This document shows positions 37,882 through 47,589 of a stretch of DNA of 64,000 nucleotides, piece after piece. A model generated the notes under the pieces. It saw only the letters and a list, made by a program, of their open reading frames with translations, had not been told where the DNA came from and did not search any database. The stretch's first letter is position 1. Each line of letters starts with the position of its first letter. The position numbers were made by a program, and so were the translations under genes. Origin of the DNA: Maricaulis sp963976135 (lineage in GTDB: Bacteria > Pseudomonadota > Alphaproteobacteria > Caulobacterales > Maricaulaceae); NCBI RefSeq assembly GCF_963976135.1, contig NZ_CAXBKN010000001.1, positions 1 through 64,000 of the forward strand. Reading direction: 5' to 3'.

Positions 37882-40374
37882 TTAGTAGAGCCCGCCCAGA
37901 TCGTCTTCCTCATCATCCTCGCCGGGACCGTCTTCGGCCTCCGCGGCCAGCTGGGACATCGGATCTTCGCTCACCGAATTGCGCGCAAAACTCAATCCGC
38001 TTTCATCCTCACGGGAATGCCGGGCCGGCTCGGTGCCAGGCCGGAAGGCTTCCAGGATCACGCCCGACTGGCCGAGAATGCCCGGTTCGCCCGTCGTGCG
38101 ATCAATCGGCACCAGGCGTACGCCCGGCGGCACGCGGAATGGCGCAACCGGGTAGTTCTCGAGCGCCTGAGCGAGAAAGTCGCGCACGATCGGCGCGGCA
38201 ACGCGGCCACCTGCTTCGCCCGAGCCCAGCTGGTATGGAGTGTCGAACCCGATATAGGCACCGACGACAATGTCGGGACCAAAGCCGACAAACCAGGCAT
38301 CGCGGAAATCATTCGTGGTGCCGGTCTTGCCGCCCAGTGGCCGGCCGAGCGAGCCCAAGGCTGTCCCGGTGCCGCGCTCGACGGCGCCCTCGAGCATGTG
38401 CACGACCTGGTAGGCGGTCACGGGGGAGACGACTTCAATACCGGTTTCCGGGAAGACCGGCTCGGCCAGGCCGGCCTGCCAGTCTGGATTGTCACAGATT
38501 TCGCATTCGAGCTGTTCATGGGCGAAAATCGTCGCCCCGAAACGGTCCTGAACCCGGTCGAGCAGGGTCGGCTCGACGCGGCGGCCGCCATTGACCAGGG
38601 TCGAATAGGCCGAGACCAGCCGGTAGAGCGTGGTTTCGCCGGAGCCCAGCGCCATCGCCAACACCGGCTCAAGCTCGTCATAAATGCCGAAGCGCACGCC
38701 GTAATCGACGATCGGATCCATGCCCATTTCCTGTGCAAGCCGGACCGTCATGACATTGCGGGACAATTCGAGACCGAGCCGCAGGGTCGACATGCCGTAA
38801 TAACGTTCCGAGTAATTCTGCGGCATGTAGAAGCGCTCTTCCGGACCACCGGAGGCGACGAAGGGCGCGTCGAGGATCAGGCTGGCCGGCGTATAGCCAT
38901 TGTCCAGCGCGGCAGCGTAGACGAAAGGTTTGAAGGACGAGCCCGGCTGACGGCGCGCCTGGGTGGCGCGATTGAACTGGCTCAGCTGGAAGCTATAGCC
39001 GCCCACCATGGCCAGGACGCGGCCGGTATGCGGATCCATCGCCAGCAGGCCGCCATTGATCGCCGGCACCTGGCGCAGGCCATATTCATCCTCGGTTTCG
39101 GGCAAGGCCTCGACAATGATCACATCACCGGGGCTGAGCACGGTGCTCGCACGGCTGATTGCAGGGCCCATGGCACCATCGCCAAGCGATTCGCGCGCCC
39201 AGCTCAGCTCGGAGAGTTCAATACGCCCCTCCTCGCCATTGAGCAGGCCAATGCGCGCCTCGCTATCGCCGCTCGCCAGCACCAGGGCCGGGATCCAGCC
39301 CTCATCCATATCGCGCGGCATGTCGACTTCGGCGAGTCGATCCACCCAACCCTCGCCAAGCTCGATCTGAGTCAGCGCGCCATGATAGCCATGCCGCCGG
39401 TCATAGACTTCAAGTCCGTCGCGCAAGGCCCGGCGCGCGGCCAGCTGCAGAGTCGTATCCAGCGTGGTCCGGATCGACAGGCCGCCATTGTAGAGCTCTT
39501 CATCGCCATACATCGAGAAGACTTCGCGCCGGACATTCTCGACGAAATACTCCGCCGCGGTATAGGTCGCGCCCGACAGGCGGTCGACTGTGGTCAGGGG
39601 CCGGGCTGCGGCCTCGCTGGCTTCCTCTTCGGTGACATAGCCATTGGCGGCCATGCGCGAGAGCACCCAATTGCGCCGGTTGACGGCGGCTTCCGGGTGG
39701 CGTTCTGGATGGAAGAGGGCCGGCCCGTTGACGACGGCGGAGAGATAGGCGGTTTCTTCCAGCGACAGCTCGTCGATCGATTTGCCAAAATAATTCAGGG
39801 CCGCAGCCGCGATTCCATAGGAGCGGCGGCCGAAATAGATCTCGTTGAGATAAAGCTCGAGAATCTGGTCTTTGGTAAAAGCGCGCTCGATGCGGCGCGT
39901 CAGCACCATTTCCTGCACCTTGCGCTCGAGGCGCTGTTCACTTGAGAGCAGGAAATTCTTCGCGACCTGCTGGGTAATGGTCGAGGCGCCTTCCAGGTTT
40001 TCGCCGCGGATCACATGGCCGACATTGGCCAGCATCGCACGCAGGATGCCCCGGAAGTCGAGCCCGCCATGGTCGTAGAAATTCTTGTCCTCGGCCGAGA
40101 TGAAGGCGTGAACGACATTTTGCGGTATATTGTCGATCGGAACGAAGACGCGGTGTTCCCGGGCATATTCGGCAATCAACAGGCCGTCGCCGGCATGCAC
40201 GCGGCTCATGATCGCCGGCTCATACTCAGCCAATTGCTGGTAATCCGGCAGATCATCGGTGACGCGGACGACATAGATCGCCACGGCAATAAAGCCGACC
40301 ACGGCGAGCACCACTGCCGCTATCCCGCCCCACAGGGCTGCACGCATGACATTACGCAATGTGAAAATCTTCAT
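37882..40374 (-). CDS. Penicillin-binding protein 1A (bifunctional transglycosylase/transpeptidase)
   Basis: Inner-membrane peptidoglycan synthase of 830 residues. A short N terminus and one transmembrane segment (about 13-35) precede the GT51 transglycosylase domain (SAEDKNFYDHGGLDFRG with the catalytic Glu, EGASTITQQVAKN, FGRRSYGIAAAALNYFG). The transpeptidase domain has SSFKPF (SxxK serine), the SRN motif, and KTGTTNDFRDAWF. An OB-like insertion lies between, as in PBP1A. The C-terminal tail is acidic (DGPGEDDEEDDLGG). The ATG at 40374 is preferred over the upstream start since GAGGG precedes it and it opens the TM segment. It lies 93 nt downstream of the amidase gene on the same strand. 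Confidence 0.95.
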   Translation of the reverse strand: MKIFTLRNVMRAALWGGIAAVVLAVVGFIAVAIYVVRVTDDLPDYQQLAEYEPAIMSRVHAGDGLLIAEYAREHRVFVPIDNIPQNVVHAFISAEDKNFYDHGGLDFRGILRAMLANVGHVIRGENLEGASTITQQVAKNFLLSSEQRLERKVQEMVLTRRIERAFTKDQILELYLNEIYFGRRSYGIAAAALNYFGKSIDELSLEETAYLSAVVNGPALFHPERHPEAAVNRRNWVLSRMAANGYVTEEEASEAAARPLTTVDRLSGATYTAAEYFVENVRREVFSMYGDEELYNGGLSIRTTLDTTLQLAARRALRDGLEVYDRRHGYHGALTQIELGEGWVDRLAEVDMPRDMDEGWIPALVLASGDSEARIGLLNGEEGRIELSELSWARESLGDGAMGPAISRASTVLSPGDVIIVEALPETEDEYGLRQVPAINGGLLAMDPHTGRVLAMVGGYSFQLSQFNRATQARRQPGSSFKPFVYAAALDNGYTPASLILDAPFVASGGPEERFYMPQNYSERYYGMSTLRLGLELSRNVMTVRLAQEMGMDPIVDYGVRFGIYDELEPVLAMALGSGETTLYRLVSAYSTLVNGGRRVEPTLLDRVQDRFGATIFAHEQLECEICDNPDWQAGLAEPVFPETGIEVVSPVTAYQVVHMLEGAVERGTGTALGSLGRPLGGKTGTTNDFRDAWFVGFGPDIVVGAYIGFDTPYQLGSGEAGGRVAAPIVRDFLAQALENYPVAPFRVPPGVRLVPIDRTTGEPGILGQSGVILEAFRPGTEPARHSREDESGLSFARNSVSEDPMSQLAAEAEDGPGEDDEEDDLGGLY

Positions 40375-40467
40375 GACGCCCTCTGGACCCTCGCCCCAAC
40401 GGTCCGCACTCAAAATCACGACACCGCGGCGGCATTATGGCCACCCGGCGCCGAGGCACAAACCGAT

Positions 40468-41679
40468 TCAGCGGACGGGCAATTCCCGTGACGGATTTTC
40501 CTGCGGCGAACCGATATCGCCGCGCCGGGCAAAATAGGCATCAATCCCGTTCACGACAGCGCCCATCTGGCGGCGGCGCGCGGCCGCCGAGGTCAAGTTA
40601 GCCTCGTCATTGCGATTGGTCACGAAACCCATTTCCAGCAGCACGGCCGGCACCCGCGAATCAAGCAGGACGAAGAGGTTCGCCTGACGATGCGGATTTT
40701 GCAGCAGGGGCCCTGCCGTTGCGAGATGCTCGAGCAAAACCTCGGCGAAGGCTGTCGACTGATTGCGTTTCTCACGCAGTTCCAGTTCGACGAGAATATT
40801 GTTGACGTCGGCCTGGTCGGTCGGCCCGGGACCTTGGTTTGCCCGTTGCCGCGCGCGATTCTCGGCCCGGTCATTCAGCGTATAGACCGCTGTGCCGTGG
40901 ACGCTGCTATCGGCCGAGGAATCCGCATGGATCGAAAGGAAGAGATCGGCGCGTTGTTCCACCATCACTCCGACCCGGTCTTCCCAGGACGGATAGACAT
41001 CGCGGTCGCGGGTCATGAAGACTTCATATCGGCCCGTCGCCTCGAGCTGACGCCGCAGTTCGCGTGCGGCTTCCAGTGCCACCTCGCTTTCGCGTGTGCC
41101 GCCAGGGCTCATCGATCCGGGATCCCGTCCGCCATGGCCGGCATCGATGACGAGCACACGGCGCGCCCGCGATGGCGGCGGCGTATAGACGGCCTCGACG
41201 CGCTCGGCGATCAGGGATTCAATGCCGCCGGTCCGGATAAAACCGGATGTGGCGGCGAAATTGCCGGGATTGGCCGGGGCCAGATCGATGACGAGGCGAT
41301 AATTCCCCCCGGCATTCGGTGGCTCCAGGACAAATTGCGACGCGATAACCGCCGGGTCGTCCAGTTCGAACACAACCCGCGATGTCGTGGCGGAATTATT
41401 GAAGAAGCGAAAATTGCCAACCAGGCCAGCGCCAAGCCCTTCGCCCGCGTCCAGTCCGCGAACAGCCCAGGAGGAGGCCGGCATGTCGACCACCAGCCGG
41501 TCGGTCGGGCCATCCAGCGTGAACGCGCGGAAATCCGCCGGGTCTGAAGTCTCGATCACGATCCGCGTCCGGTCATCCTCGATGCCGAAACGCACATCGC
41601 GAACCTGCGAATCCGCGAACGCTCCCGCGCTAACGAGCAGGCTTCCGAGAAATGCCCAAATAAGCCGTTGAACTTGCAT
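40468..41679 (-). CDS. N-acetylmuramoyl-L-alanine amidase (AmiC type, AMIN domain)
   Basis: Periplasmic zinc amidase that splits daughter-cell septal peptidoglycan. The 403-residue product has a Sec signal (QRLIWAFLGSLLVSAGAFA), an AMIN domain (about 25-150) for septal targeting, and an Amidase_3 domain with VIDAGHGGRDPG, a zinc Glu in RESEVALEAA, SIHADSS, and LLEMGFVTN (catalytic Glu). All zinc ligands are present. Start is ambiguous between ATG 41679 and ATG 41697; the former gives the more typical signal peptide. Upstream of PBP1a in the same direction, a combination I consider a peptidoglycan operon. Confidence 0.93.
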   Translation of the reverse strand: MQVQRLIWAFLGSLLVSAGAFADSQVRDVRFGIEDDRTRIVIETSDPADFRAFTLDGPTDRLVVDMPASSWAVRGLDAGEGLGAGLVGNFRFFNNSATTSRVVFELDDPAVIASQFVLEPPNAGGNYRLVIDLAPANPGNFAATSGFIRTGGIESLIAERVEAVYTPPPSRARRVLVIDAGHGGRDPGSMSPGGTRESEVALEAARELRRQLEATGRYEVFMTRDRDVYPSWEDRVGVMVEQRADLFLSIHADSSADSSVHGTAVYTLNDRAENRARQRANQGPGPTDQADVNNILVELELREKRNQSTAFAEVLLEHLATAGPLLQNPHRQANLFVLLDSRVPAVLLEMGFVTNRNDEANLTSAAARRRQMGAVVNGIDAYFARRGDIGSPQENPSRELPVR

Positions 41680-42165
41680 CACCACACCATCGCACATACC
41701 GTGATTCTGTACACGGCTTTTGATGCACCCTAACCGGTGGAGCTTGACGTTTCGTTGATGAAATCATGCAATCGCGCCTTTATTTCCGGACCGCCACAAA
41801 GGCTTTCCTTAGCGACCCGAATGTTGCATGTTGAAAAGGCCTTGGCTGATGTTCGACTCCAAACGGAGTTGCGATACTTTGCCAGGCGCGAAGAGGCCGC
41901 GTCCGATCCGGACGTGCCGACACGCTCTTCTTTTGCCACGGGACAGATTTCTGGTCCCCCGTGGCCCCGACCGCCGCGCCCTCGCCCGCATGGATTTCCA
42001 TGGCCCGGGCGCGTTTTTGAAAACAGCCGACACGTGAGGCTAGCCTGATGCTTACATCTTTGCTGCCAGGCCATAGCTCACCCATCGCGCCCCCGCCGCT
42101 CCTGATATCTGCGCCCTTCCTTCCGGAAGCCCGCGGTCAGGATGTGCGCGCAGGAGACACCCTTT
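41680..42165. promoter_or_regulatory. Divergent amidase/rne intergenic region with structured rne leader
   Basis: No convincing gene. The rne-proximal part can form GAAGAG...CTCTTC enclosing CGTCCG-ATC-CGGACG (about 41890-41930) followed by TTTT, and CCACGGGAC pairing with GTCCCCCGTGG (41936-41964). Such stems suit a long 5' leader. In E. coli the rne leader binds RNase E for autoregulation. Whether that holds here is inference. I could not assign a promoter with confidence. Confidence 0.45.
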
Positions 42166-44928
42166 ATGTCAAAGAAAATGCTGATCGATGCAGGTCACCC
42201 GGAAGAGACCCGCGTCGTAGTCGTCGACGGAACCAAAGTTGAGGATTTCGACTTTGAATCTGCGGCCCGCCGGCCGATTCGCGGCAATATCTATCTCGCG
42301 AAAGTCACGCGGGTAGAGCCATCGCTCCAGGCCGCCTTCGTGGAGTATGGCGGCAATCGCCATGGCTTCCTCGCCTTCAACGAGATCCATCCCGACTATT
42401 ATCAAATCCCCTATGAGGATCGCGCCGCCCTCGCTGCCGAGGAAGCCAGCGCCGTTGATTCGGATTCCGACGATGAGGCGGAAGCGGCCAGCGAAGCGCC
42501 GTCCGTCGAGACCGATGAGTCCGGTGAGCCGATCGAGGCTCCCGAAAGCTTCGGTGATGACAGCGATGATGAAGACGAGATCGCGGAAGAAAAAGCCGCT
42601 CGCCGCAGCCGCCAGCTCTACCGCAAATACAAGATCCAGGAAGTCGTCAAACGGCGCCAGATCCTGCTGGTCCAGGTGGCCAAGGAAGAACGCGGAAACA
42701 AGGGCGCAGCTCTGACGACCTATCTGTCGCTGGCCGGCCGTTATTGCGTCCTGATGCCAAACACCCCGCGCGGTGGCGGTATTTCGCGCAAGATCGCCAA
42801 TGTCACCGATCGCAAGCGCCTCAAATCCGTCGTCAGCGAGCTGGACCTGCCCAAGGGCATTGGCCTGATCATCCGCACTGCGGGTGCCTCGCGCACCAAG
42901 ATCGAGATTCGCCGCGACGCCGATTATCTGCTGCGCCTGTGGGAGAATATCCGCGAGCTGACGCTGAAATCCGTCGCTCCGGCGCTGATCTATGAGGAAG
43001 GCAATCTCGTCAAGCGCGCGATTCGCGACCTCTATGACAAGGATATCGACGGCGTGCTGGTCGAGGGCGAGGCAGCCTATAAGGAAGCCAAGGCCTTCAT
43101 GCGCATGCTGATGCCGAGCCATGCCAAGAAGGTTCAGCACTATAACGAGATCGTGCCGCTCTTCCTGCAGCACCAGGTCGAGACCCAGCTCGAGGCGATC
43201 TATTCCCCGATCGCACCGCTGAAGTCCGGTGGCTATATCGTCATCAACCCGACCGAAGCGCTGGTCTCGATCGACGTCAATTCCGGTCGCTCGACCCGCG
43301 AACGCAATATCGAAACCACCGCCGTCAAGACGAATATCGAAGCCGCCCATGAAGCGGCGCGCCAGATGCGTCTGCGCGACCTGGCCGGCCTGATCGTGAT
43401 CGACTTCATCGATATGGATGAATCGAAGAATGTCCGGGCTGTTGAAAAGGTGATGAAGGACGCGCTGAAACGCGACCGGGCCCGCCTGCAAATGGGCCGC
43501 ATTTCCCAGTTCGGGCTGATGGAGATTTCCCGTCAACGCCGACGCACCAGCCTGATCGAAGGCTCCACCGAGCCCTGCCCGCACTGTAAGGGAAGCGGTT
43601 ATATCCGCTCGGTCGAATCGAGCGCGCTGGTTGCCCTGCGCGGCCTTGAAAAAGAAGGCATGCGCGGGCGCGCCAAGCGGGTCCGTATCTCGCTGCCGAC
43701 CTCAATCGCCATTTATATGCTCAACGAGAAGCGCGAACACCTTCTGGCGATCGAAGAGCGCTTCCAGATGAATATTTCGGTCGCATCCGATGACGCGATC
43801 ATCGCGCCGGAATTCGTCATCGAAGCCATCGAGCTGCGGGCACCGGGCGAGGAATTCGTCATTCCACGCCAGACCGTCATCGCTGACGCCGCCGATATCG
43901 CCGACGAACTCGTCATGGACGAGGAAGACAGCGAGCCGGAAAGCACTGAAAGCGAAAGTCAGGAACGGGGCCGCTCACGCTCCCGCAACAATCGCGACGC
44001 CGCCTCGGGCCCGAGCCCGGATGCTGCCGATGGCGAAACCGCCGAGGATGGCACACGCCGCCGCCGACGCCGGCGCCGGCGCAAGGGATCTTCCGAGGAG
44101 GGCTCTGCAGAACTCGCGGCCACGAACGATACGGCTGATACCGGCGCGAGCGAAGCCACCGAAGATGAAGACGGACCGGAAAATGGCGAACCCGCTCCGG
44201 GTGCCACTGCCGCCGAGGATGGCGATTCACCACGCCGCCGCCGCCGCCGCGGTCGCCGGGGTGGACGCTCGCGCCGTCGCACCGAAGGTCAGAGCGCCGA
44301 AGGTCAGACCAATGACCAACCGGGCGAGGACGCGTCATCCCAGGAGGTCGGTGATGCCGGACCGGTCACCGCTGGCGCTGATGACCTTGCTCCCGTAGCG
44401 GTCGCTCCGGACGCCGCTGGCGCCGAGAAACCTGTGCGTAAGCGCGCGCCTCGCCGCCGCAAGACGGCGGACACCGACACAGCGACGGCCAGCGGCGATG
44501 TGCCTGATTCGGCTCCCGCTGAGGCTCTTGCCGCGCCAGCCGATGTGGCTGCGGCCACGGATGAAGCGCCCAAGCGCCGCACCCGCCGCCCACGCAAGAC
44601 CGCCGAGACCGCGGCGCCCGAGGCTGATGCCGCGGCCACTCCCGTTGAAGCCGAGAAGCCGAAACCCCGCACCCGCCGCAAAAAGGCCGAAGTCGCACCC
44701 GAGACTGCAGTTGAGGCGCCCGCCGCCGAAGCGGCAGCTGCAGCGACGGAAAAGCCGGCGCCAAAGCGTAAACGTGCCACGGCTGCAAAGCCTGCAGCAG
44801 CCCCGGTCGCCGAGGCCGCCGCCGAACCGGCAGCGGACACAGCAGCCGAAACGGCCGATGCCCAGCCCCAGCCCGCCAAACCCGTCAAGCGCGGCTGGTG
44901 GAACCGGACCGGGTTGTTCGGCAAGTAA
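42166..44928 (+). CDS. rne: Ribonuclease E
   Basis: Endoribonuclease that starts mRNA decay, processes rRNA/tRNA and scaffolds the degradosome. The 920-residue product has an S1 domain split by an acidic insertion (about residues 91-155, Asp/Glu/Ser rich). The catalytic DNase I-like region has IDVNSGRS and VIDFIDMDESKN (metal-binding aspartates), and the zinc-link CPHCKGSG. After about residue 590 a long disordered tail alternates acidic/Ala-Pro stretches with arginine blocks (RRRRRRRRRKG, RRRRRRGRRGG), which should bind RNA. The extreme C terminus reads KPVKRGWWNRTGLFGK, resembling the GWW peptide that docks PNPase in Caulobacter. Start ATG 42166 has AGGAG at 42152-42156. The helicase at 14438 may be a degradosome partner. 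Confidence 0.96.
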   Translation: MSKKMLIDAGHPEETRVVVVDGTKVEDFDFESAARRPIRGNIYLAKVTRVEPSLQAAFVEYGGNRHGFLAFNEIHPDYYQIPYEDRAALAAEEASAVDSDSDDEAEAASEAPSVETDESGEPIEAPESFGDDSDDEDEIAEEKAARRSRQLYRKYKIQEVVKRRQILLVQVAKEERGNKGAALTTYLSLAGRYCVLMPNTPRGGGISRKIANVTDRKRLKSVVSELDLPKGIGLIIRTAGASRTKIEIRRDADYLLRLWENIRELTLKSVAPALIYEEGNLVKRAIRDLYDKDIDGVLVEGEAAYKEAKAFMRMLMPSHAKKVQHYNEIVPLFLQHQVETQLEAIYSPIAPLKSGGYIVINPTEALVSIDVNSGRSTRERNIETTAVKTNIEAAHEAARQMRLRDLAGLIVIDFIDMDESKNVRAVEKVMKDALKRDRARLQMGRISQFGLMEISRQRRRTSLIEGSTEPCPHCKGSGYIRSVESSALVALRGLEKEGMRGRAKRVRISLPTSIAIYMLNEKREHLLAIEERFQMNISVASDDAIIAPEFVIEAIELRAPGEEFVIPRQTVIADAADIADELVMDEEDSEPESTESESQERGRSRSRNNRDAASGPSPDAADGETAEDGTRRRRRRRRRKGSSEEGSAELAATNDTADTGASEATEDEDGPENGEPAPGATAAEDGDSPRRRRRRGRRGGRSRRRTEGQSAEGQTNDQPGEDASSQEVGDAGPVTAGADDLAPVAVAPDAAGAEKPVRKRAPRRRKTADTDTATASGDVPDSAPAEALAAPADVAAATDEAPKRRTRRPRKTAETAAPEADAAATPVEAEKPKPRTRRKKAEVAPETAVEAPAAEAAAAATEKPAPKRKRATAAKPAAAPVAEAAAEPAADTAAETADAQPQPAKPVKRGWWNRTGLFGK

Positions 44929-44936
44929 TACGGCCA

Positions 44937-44968
44937 GCGGGCCGGGCTCCGTTGAGCGCCCGGCCCGC
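44937..44968 (+). terminator. GC-rich hairpin after rne
   Basis: GCGGGCCGGGC (44937-44947) pairs perfectly with its complement (44958-44968). No T tract follows, so its strength as a terminator is uncertain; it could instead protect the rne mRNA end. Confidence 0.5.
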
Positions 44969-45042
44969 CGGTCATATCATTGAAGTCTGTCCCGCAAGGG
45001 TTCAGGGCTTTTCCGAAGCGGGGGCTTGGGAGTGGAAGCTGA

Positions 45043-46404
45043 ATGCGACCTCTGAAAACCATCGTTACGGCCTGCCTCGCATCGGTCGCCCTGATTGCTC
45101 CGGTCGCGGCCCAGTCGCTGATCCGCGATACCGAGATCGAGCACATGCTGCGCGACTATGCCGACCCGCTGCTCGACGCGGCCGGTCTGACATCTTCGAA
45201 TGTCGATCTCTACATCATCGCGGACCCGTCGATTAATGCCTTTGTGACCGGTGGCCAGAATATTTTTCTCCACACCGGCATCATCATCGAAGCTGAAACC
45301 CCCAATCAGCTCAAAGGCGTGATCGCCCACGAAACCGGCCATATCGCAGGTGCCCACCTGGCAAGGGTCGGTGACGGGGTTGGCGCGGCACAAGTGCCGA
45401 TGTTCATCTCGCTCGGACTTGGCCTGCTCGCCGCCTTTGCGGGCGAAGGCGGTGCCGCGGGTGCCCTGATGGCGTCCAGCCAGCAATTCGGCGCCCTCTC
45501 ATTCATGACTTATAGCCGCGCCCAGGAAGCCTCGGCCGACCAGGCTGCGCTGCAGTATCTGGAAGCCAGCGGGCAGTCCTCGGAAGGTCTGGTCGAGTTC
45601 TTCGAGCGCTTCCGCTACCAGGAAGTGATGTCGAATGCGCGGCGCTTCCCCTATTTCCGCTCCCACCCGCTTTCCTCCGAACGCATTTCCATCCTGCGCA
45701 ATAATGCCGATGCCGCGGCGCACGCGAATGTCGATGACACACCCGAGGAGATCGCCGAGCTGCGACGCTTGCAGGGCAAGATTTACGGCTTCCTGACCGA
45801 GCCGGAATTCGTGCTTTACCGTTATCCGCGGACCGATCAGAGCCTGCCGGCACGCTATGCCCGGGCCGTCGCCTATTTCCGGGTAGCGCGGCTGGACGAG
45901 GCGCGCGTGGAAATCGGGAGCCTGATTGCCGAGGAGCCGGACAACCCCTATTTCCAGGAACTCTACGGGCAGATGTTGTTCGAGACCGGTCATATCCGGG
46001 AGTCGATCCCCTACCATGCCCGTTCGGTCGAGCTGGAGCCGACGGCACCGCTGCTGAGGCTGAATCTGGCGATTTCAATGATCGCCGCCGACGATGACAG
46101 CCTCCTCGATGAGGCCGAAGGCCACCTTCAGGTCGCCCTCGATATCGAGCCGGACAATGCCTTTGCCTGGTATCAGCTCTCAATCGTGCATGAACGCAAA
46201 GGCGATACGGCGCTGGCCCAGCTGGCCGTGGCCGAACAGGCTTTCGCGACCGGTGATGCCGATCGGGCGATGATGTTCGCCGGACGGGCGCGTACCGCGC
46301 TGGACCAGGGCACGCCGGCCTGGATGCGGGCCACCGAGATCGAAACGATCAGCGCCCCGCTCGCCGCCGATCAACGCCGCCAGCGGCGCGTCAATCTGCG
46401 CTGA
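45043..46404 (+). CDS. M48 metalloprotease with TPR repeats (BepA-like)
   Basis: Periplasmic zinc protease/chaperone of 453 residues. Signal peptide MRPLKTIVTACLASVALIAPVAAQ precedes the M48 domain with VIAHETGHIAGAHLAR (HExxH motif as HETGH) and SRAQEASADQAALQYLE holding the third zinc ligand. The last 180 residues are TPR-like helices (ARAVAYFRVARLDEAR, PDNPYFQELYGQMLFETG, PDNAFAWYQLSIVHER). Same architecture as E. coli BepA (YfgC), which supervises outer-membrane protein assembly. Follows rne with 114 nt between and precedes the COG3146 gene by 3 nt. Confidence 0.93.
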   Translation: MRPLKTIVTACLASVALIAPVAAQSLIRDTEIEHMLRDYADPLLDAAGLTSSNVDLYIIADPSINAFVTGGQNIFLHTGIIIEAETPNQLKGVIAHETGHIAGAHLARVGDGVGAAQVPMFISLGLGLLAAFAGEGGAAGALMASSQQFGALSFMTYSRAQEASADQAALQYLEASGQSSEGLVEFFERFRYQEVMSNARRFPYFRSHPLSSERISILRNNADAAAHANVDDTPEEIAELRRLQGKIYGFLTEPEFVLYRYPRTDQSLPARYARAVAYFRVARLDEARVEIGSLIAEEPDNPYFQELYGQMLFETGHIRESIPYHARSVELEPTAPLLRLNLAISMIAADDDSLLDEAEGHLQVALDIEPDNAFAWYQLSIVHERKGDTALAQLAVAEQAFATGDADRAMMFAGRARTALDQGTPAWMRATEIETISAPLAADQRRQRRVNLR

Positions 46405-46407
46405 GCA

Positions 46408-47589
46408 ATGGATACAAATGGACAGGCCGACGCGGCGCAGACACCATCATCGCTGACCCTGGCGGCTGTCGAAAGCCTGACCGACATCGCGCCGGAAGCC
46501 TGGGATGGCATCGCCAATCCTGACGGCGCGGAATATGATCCCTTCCTGAGCTGGGACTTCCTCCAGGCGCTTGAGGAAAGCGGCTGTGTCGGCGGTGATA
46601 GCGGCTGGGCGCCGCACCATCTCCTGGCCCGCGATGCGACCGGGGCGCTCAAGGGTGCCCTGCCCCTCTACCTCAAATTCCACAGCCAGGGCGAATATGT
46701 CTTCGACCATGGCTGGGCGGAGAGTTTCGAGCGGGCTGGCGGGCGCTATTACCCCAAACTCCTGACCGCCATTCCCTTCTCTCCCGTGACCGGGCGTCGG
46801 ATCCTGGCGACAGACCGCGCGGTTCGCCACGCACTTGTGAACGGCATGACCGAAGCCGTGCGCCAATGGGGCGTGTCGAGCTGGCATGTCAATTTTCCCA
46901 CGCCCGCAGACTGGTCCGAGCTGGGCGAGGCCGGCCTGCTGCAACGCATCGACCGGCAATTCATCTGGTCCAATCGCGGTTATGCCAGTTATGACGATTT
47001 TCTGGGCGCGCTTTCATCGCGCAAACGCAAGGCGCTGCGCAAGGAGCGCGCCTCGGCCCAGGCCGGGCTTGAGATCGAACACCTCACGGGTGCCGATCTG
47101 AGGTCGGAGCATTGGGACGTCTTCTTCGCCTGTTACCAGGACACCGGCGCGCGCAAATGGGGCCGCCCCTATCTCAATCGCGAGTTTTTTGAGCTGATCC
47201 ACCAGCGCATGGCCGACCGGGTCCTGCTGGTGCTGGCCAGGAAGGACGGGCGCCACATCGCTGCCGCGCTCAATTTCATCGGCTCCAATGCCCTCTATGG
47301 CCGCTATTGGGGCCTGCTGGAGGAGCACCCTCACCTGCATTTCGAGCTCTGCTACCATCAGGCGATCGAGGTCGCGATCCGGCTCGGGCTCGACCGTGTC
47401 GAAGCCGGTGCCCAGGGCGAGCACAAGCTGGCACGCGGCTATCGCCCGCAACCGGTCTATTCGGCCCACTGGATCGCCCATGAGGGTTTTCGCGCCGCCG
47501 TCGCCGATTATCTGGAGCGCGAGCGCCCGGCGATGCTGGCCGATATCGCCTTGCTGGATGAAGAGAGCCCGTTTAAAGCTCTGGATTGA
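46408..47589 (+). CDS. COG3146/DUF482 GNAT-type protein (peptidogalycan-biosynthesis-like)
   Basis: A 393-residue FemAB/GNAT-fold protein of the DUF482 family, whose members are annotated as peptidogalycan biosynthesis proteins without a defined reaction. Typical segments: AWDGIANPDGAEYDPFLSWDFL, HGWAESFERAGGRYYPKLL, LSSRKRKALRKERASA, NREFFELIHQRMADRVLL, ARKDGRHIAAALNFIGSNALYGRYWG, and VEAGAQGEHKLARGYRPQPVYSAHW. No signal or membrane segment. Stop overlaps the next ATG (TGATG). Probably an aminoacyl- or acyl-transfer enzyme; substrate unknown. Confidence 0.85.
   Translation: MDTNGQADAAQTPSSLTLAAVESLTDIAPEAWDGIANPDGAEYDPFLSWDFLQALEESGCVGGDSGWAPHHLLARDATGALKGALPLYLKFHSQGEYVFDHGWAESFERAGGRYYPKLLTAIPFSPVTGRRILATDRAVRHALVNGMTEAVRQWGVSSWHVNFPTPADWSELGEAGLLQRIDRQFIWSNRGYASYDDFLGALSSRKRKALRKERASAQAGLEIEHLTGADLRSEHWDVFFACYQDTGARKWGRPYLNREFFELIHQRMADRVLLVLARKDGRHIAAALNFIGSNALYGRYWGLLEEHPHLHFELCYHQAIEVAIRLGLDRVEAGAQGEHKLARGYRPQPVYSAHWIAHEGFRAAVADYLERERPAMLADIALLDEESPFKALD

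Noticed and set aside
41737..42048. 103-codon plus-strand frame between the amidase and rne.
   Set aside because: No ribosome site, no recognisable motif, and it overlaps the hairpins of the rne leader.
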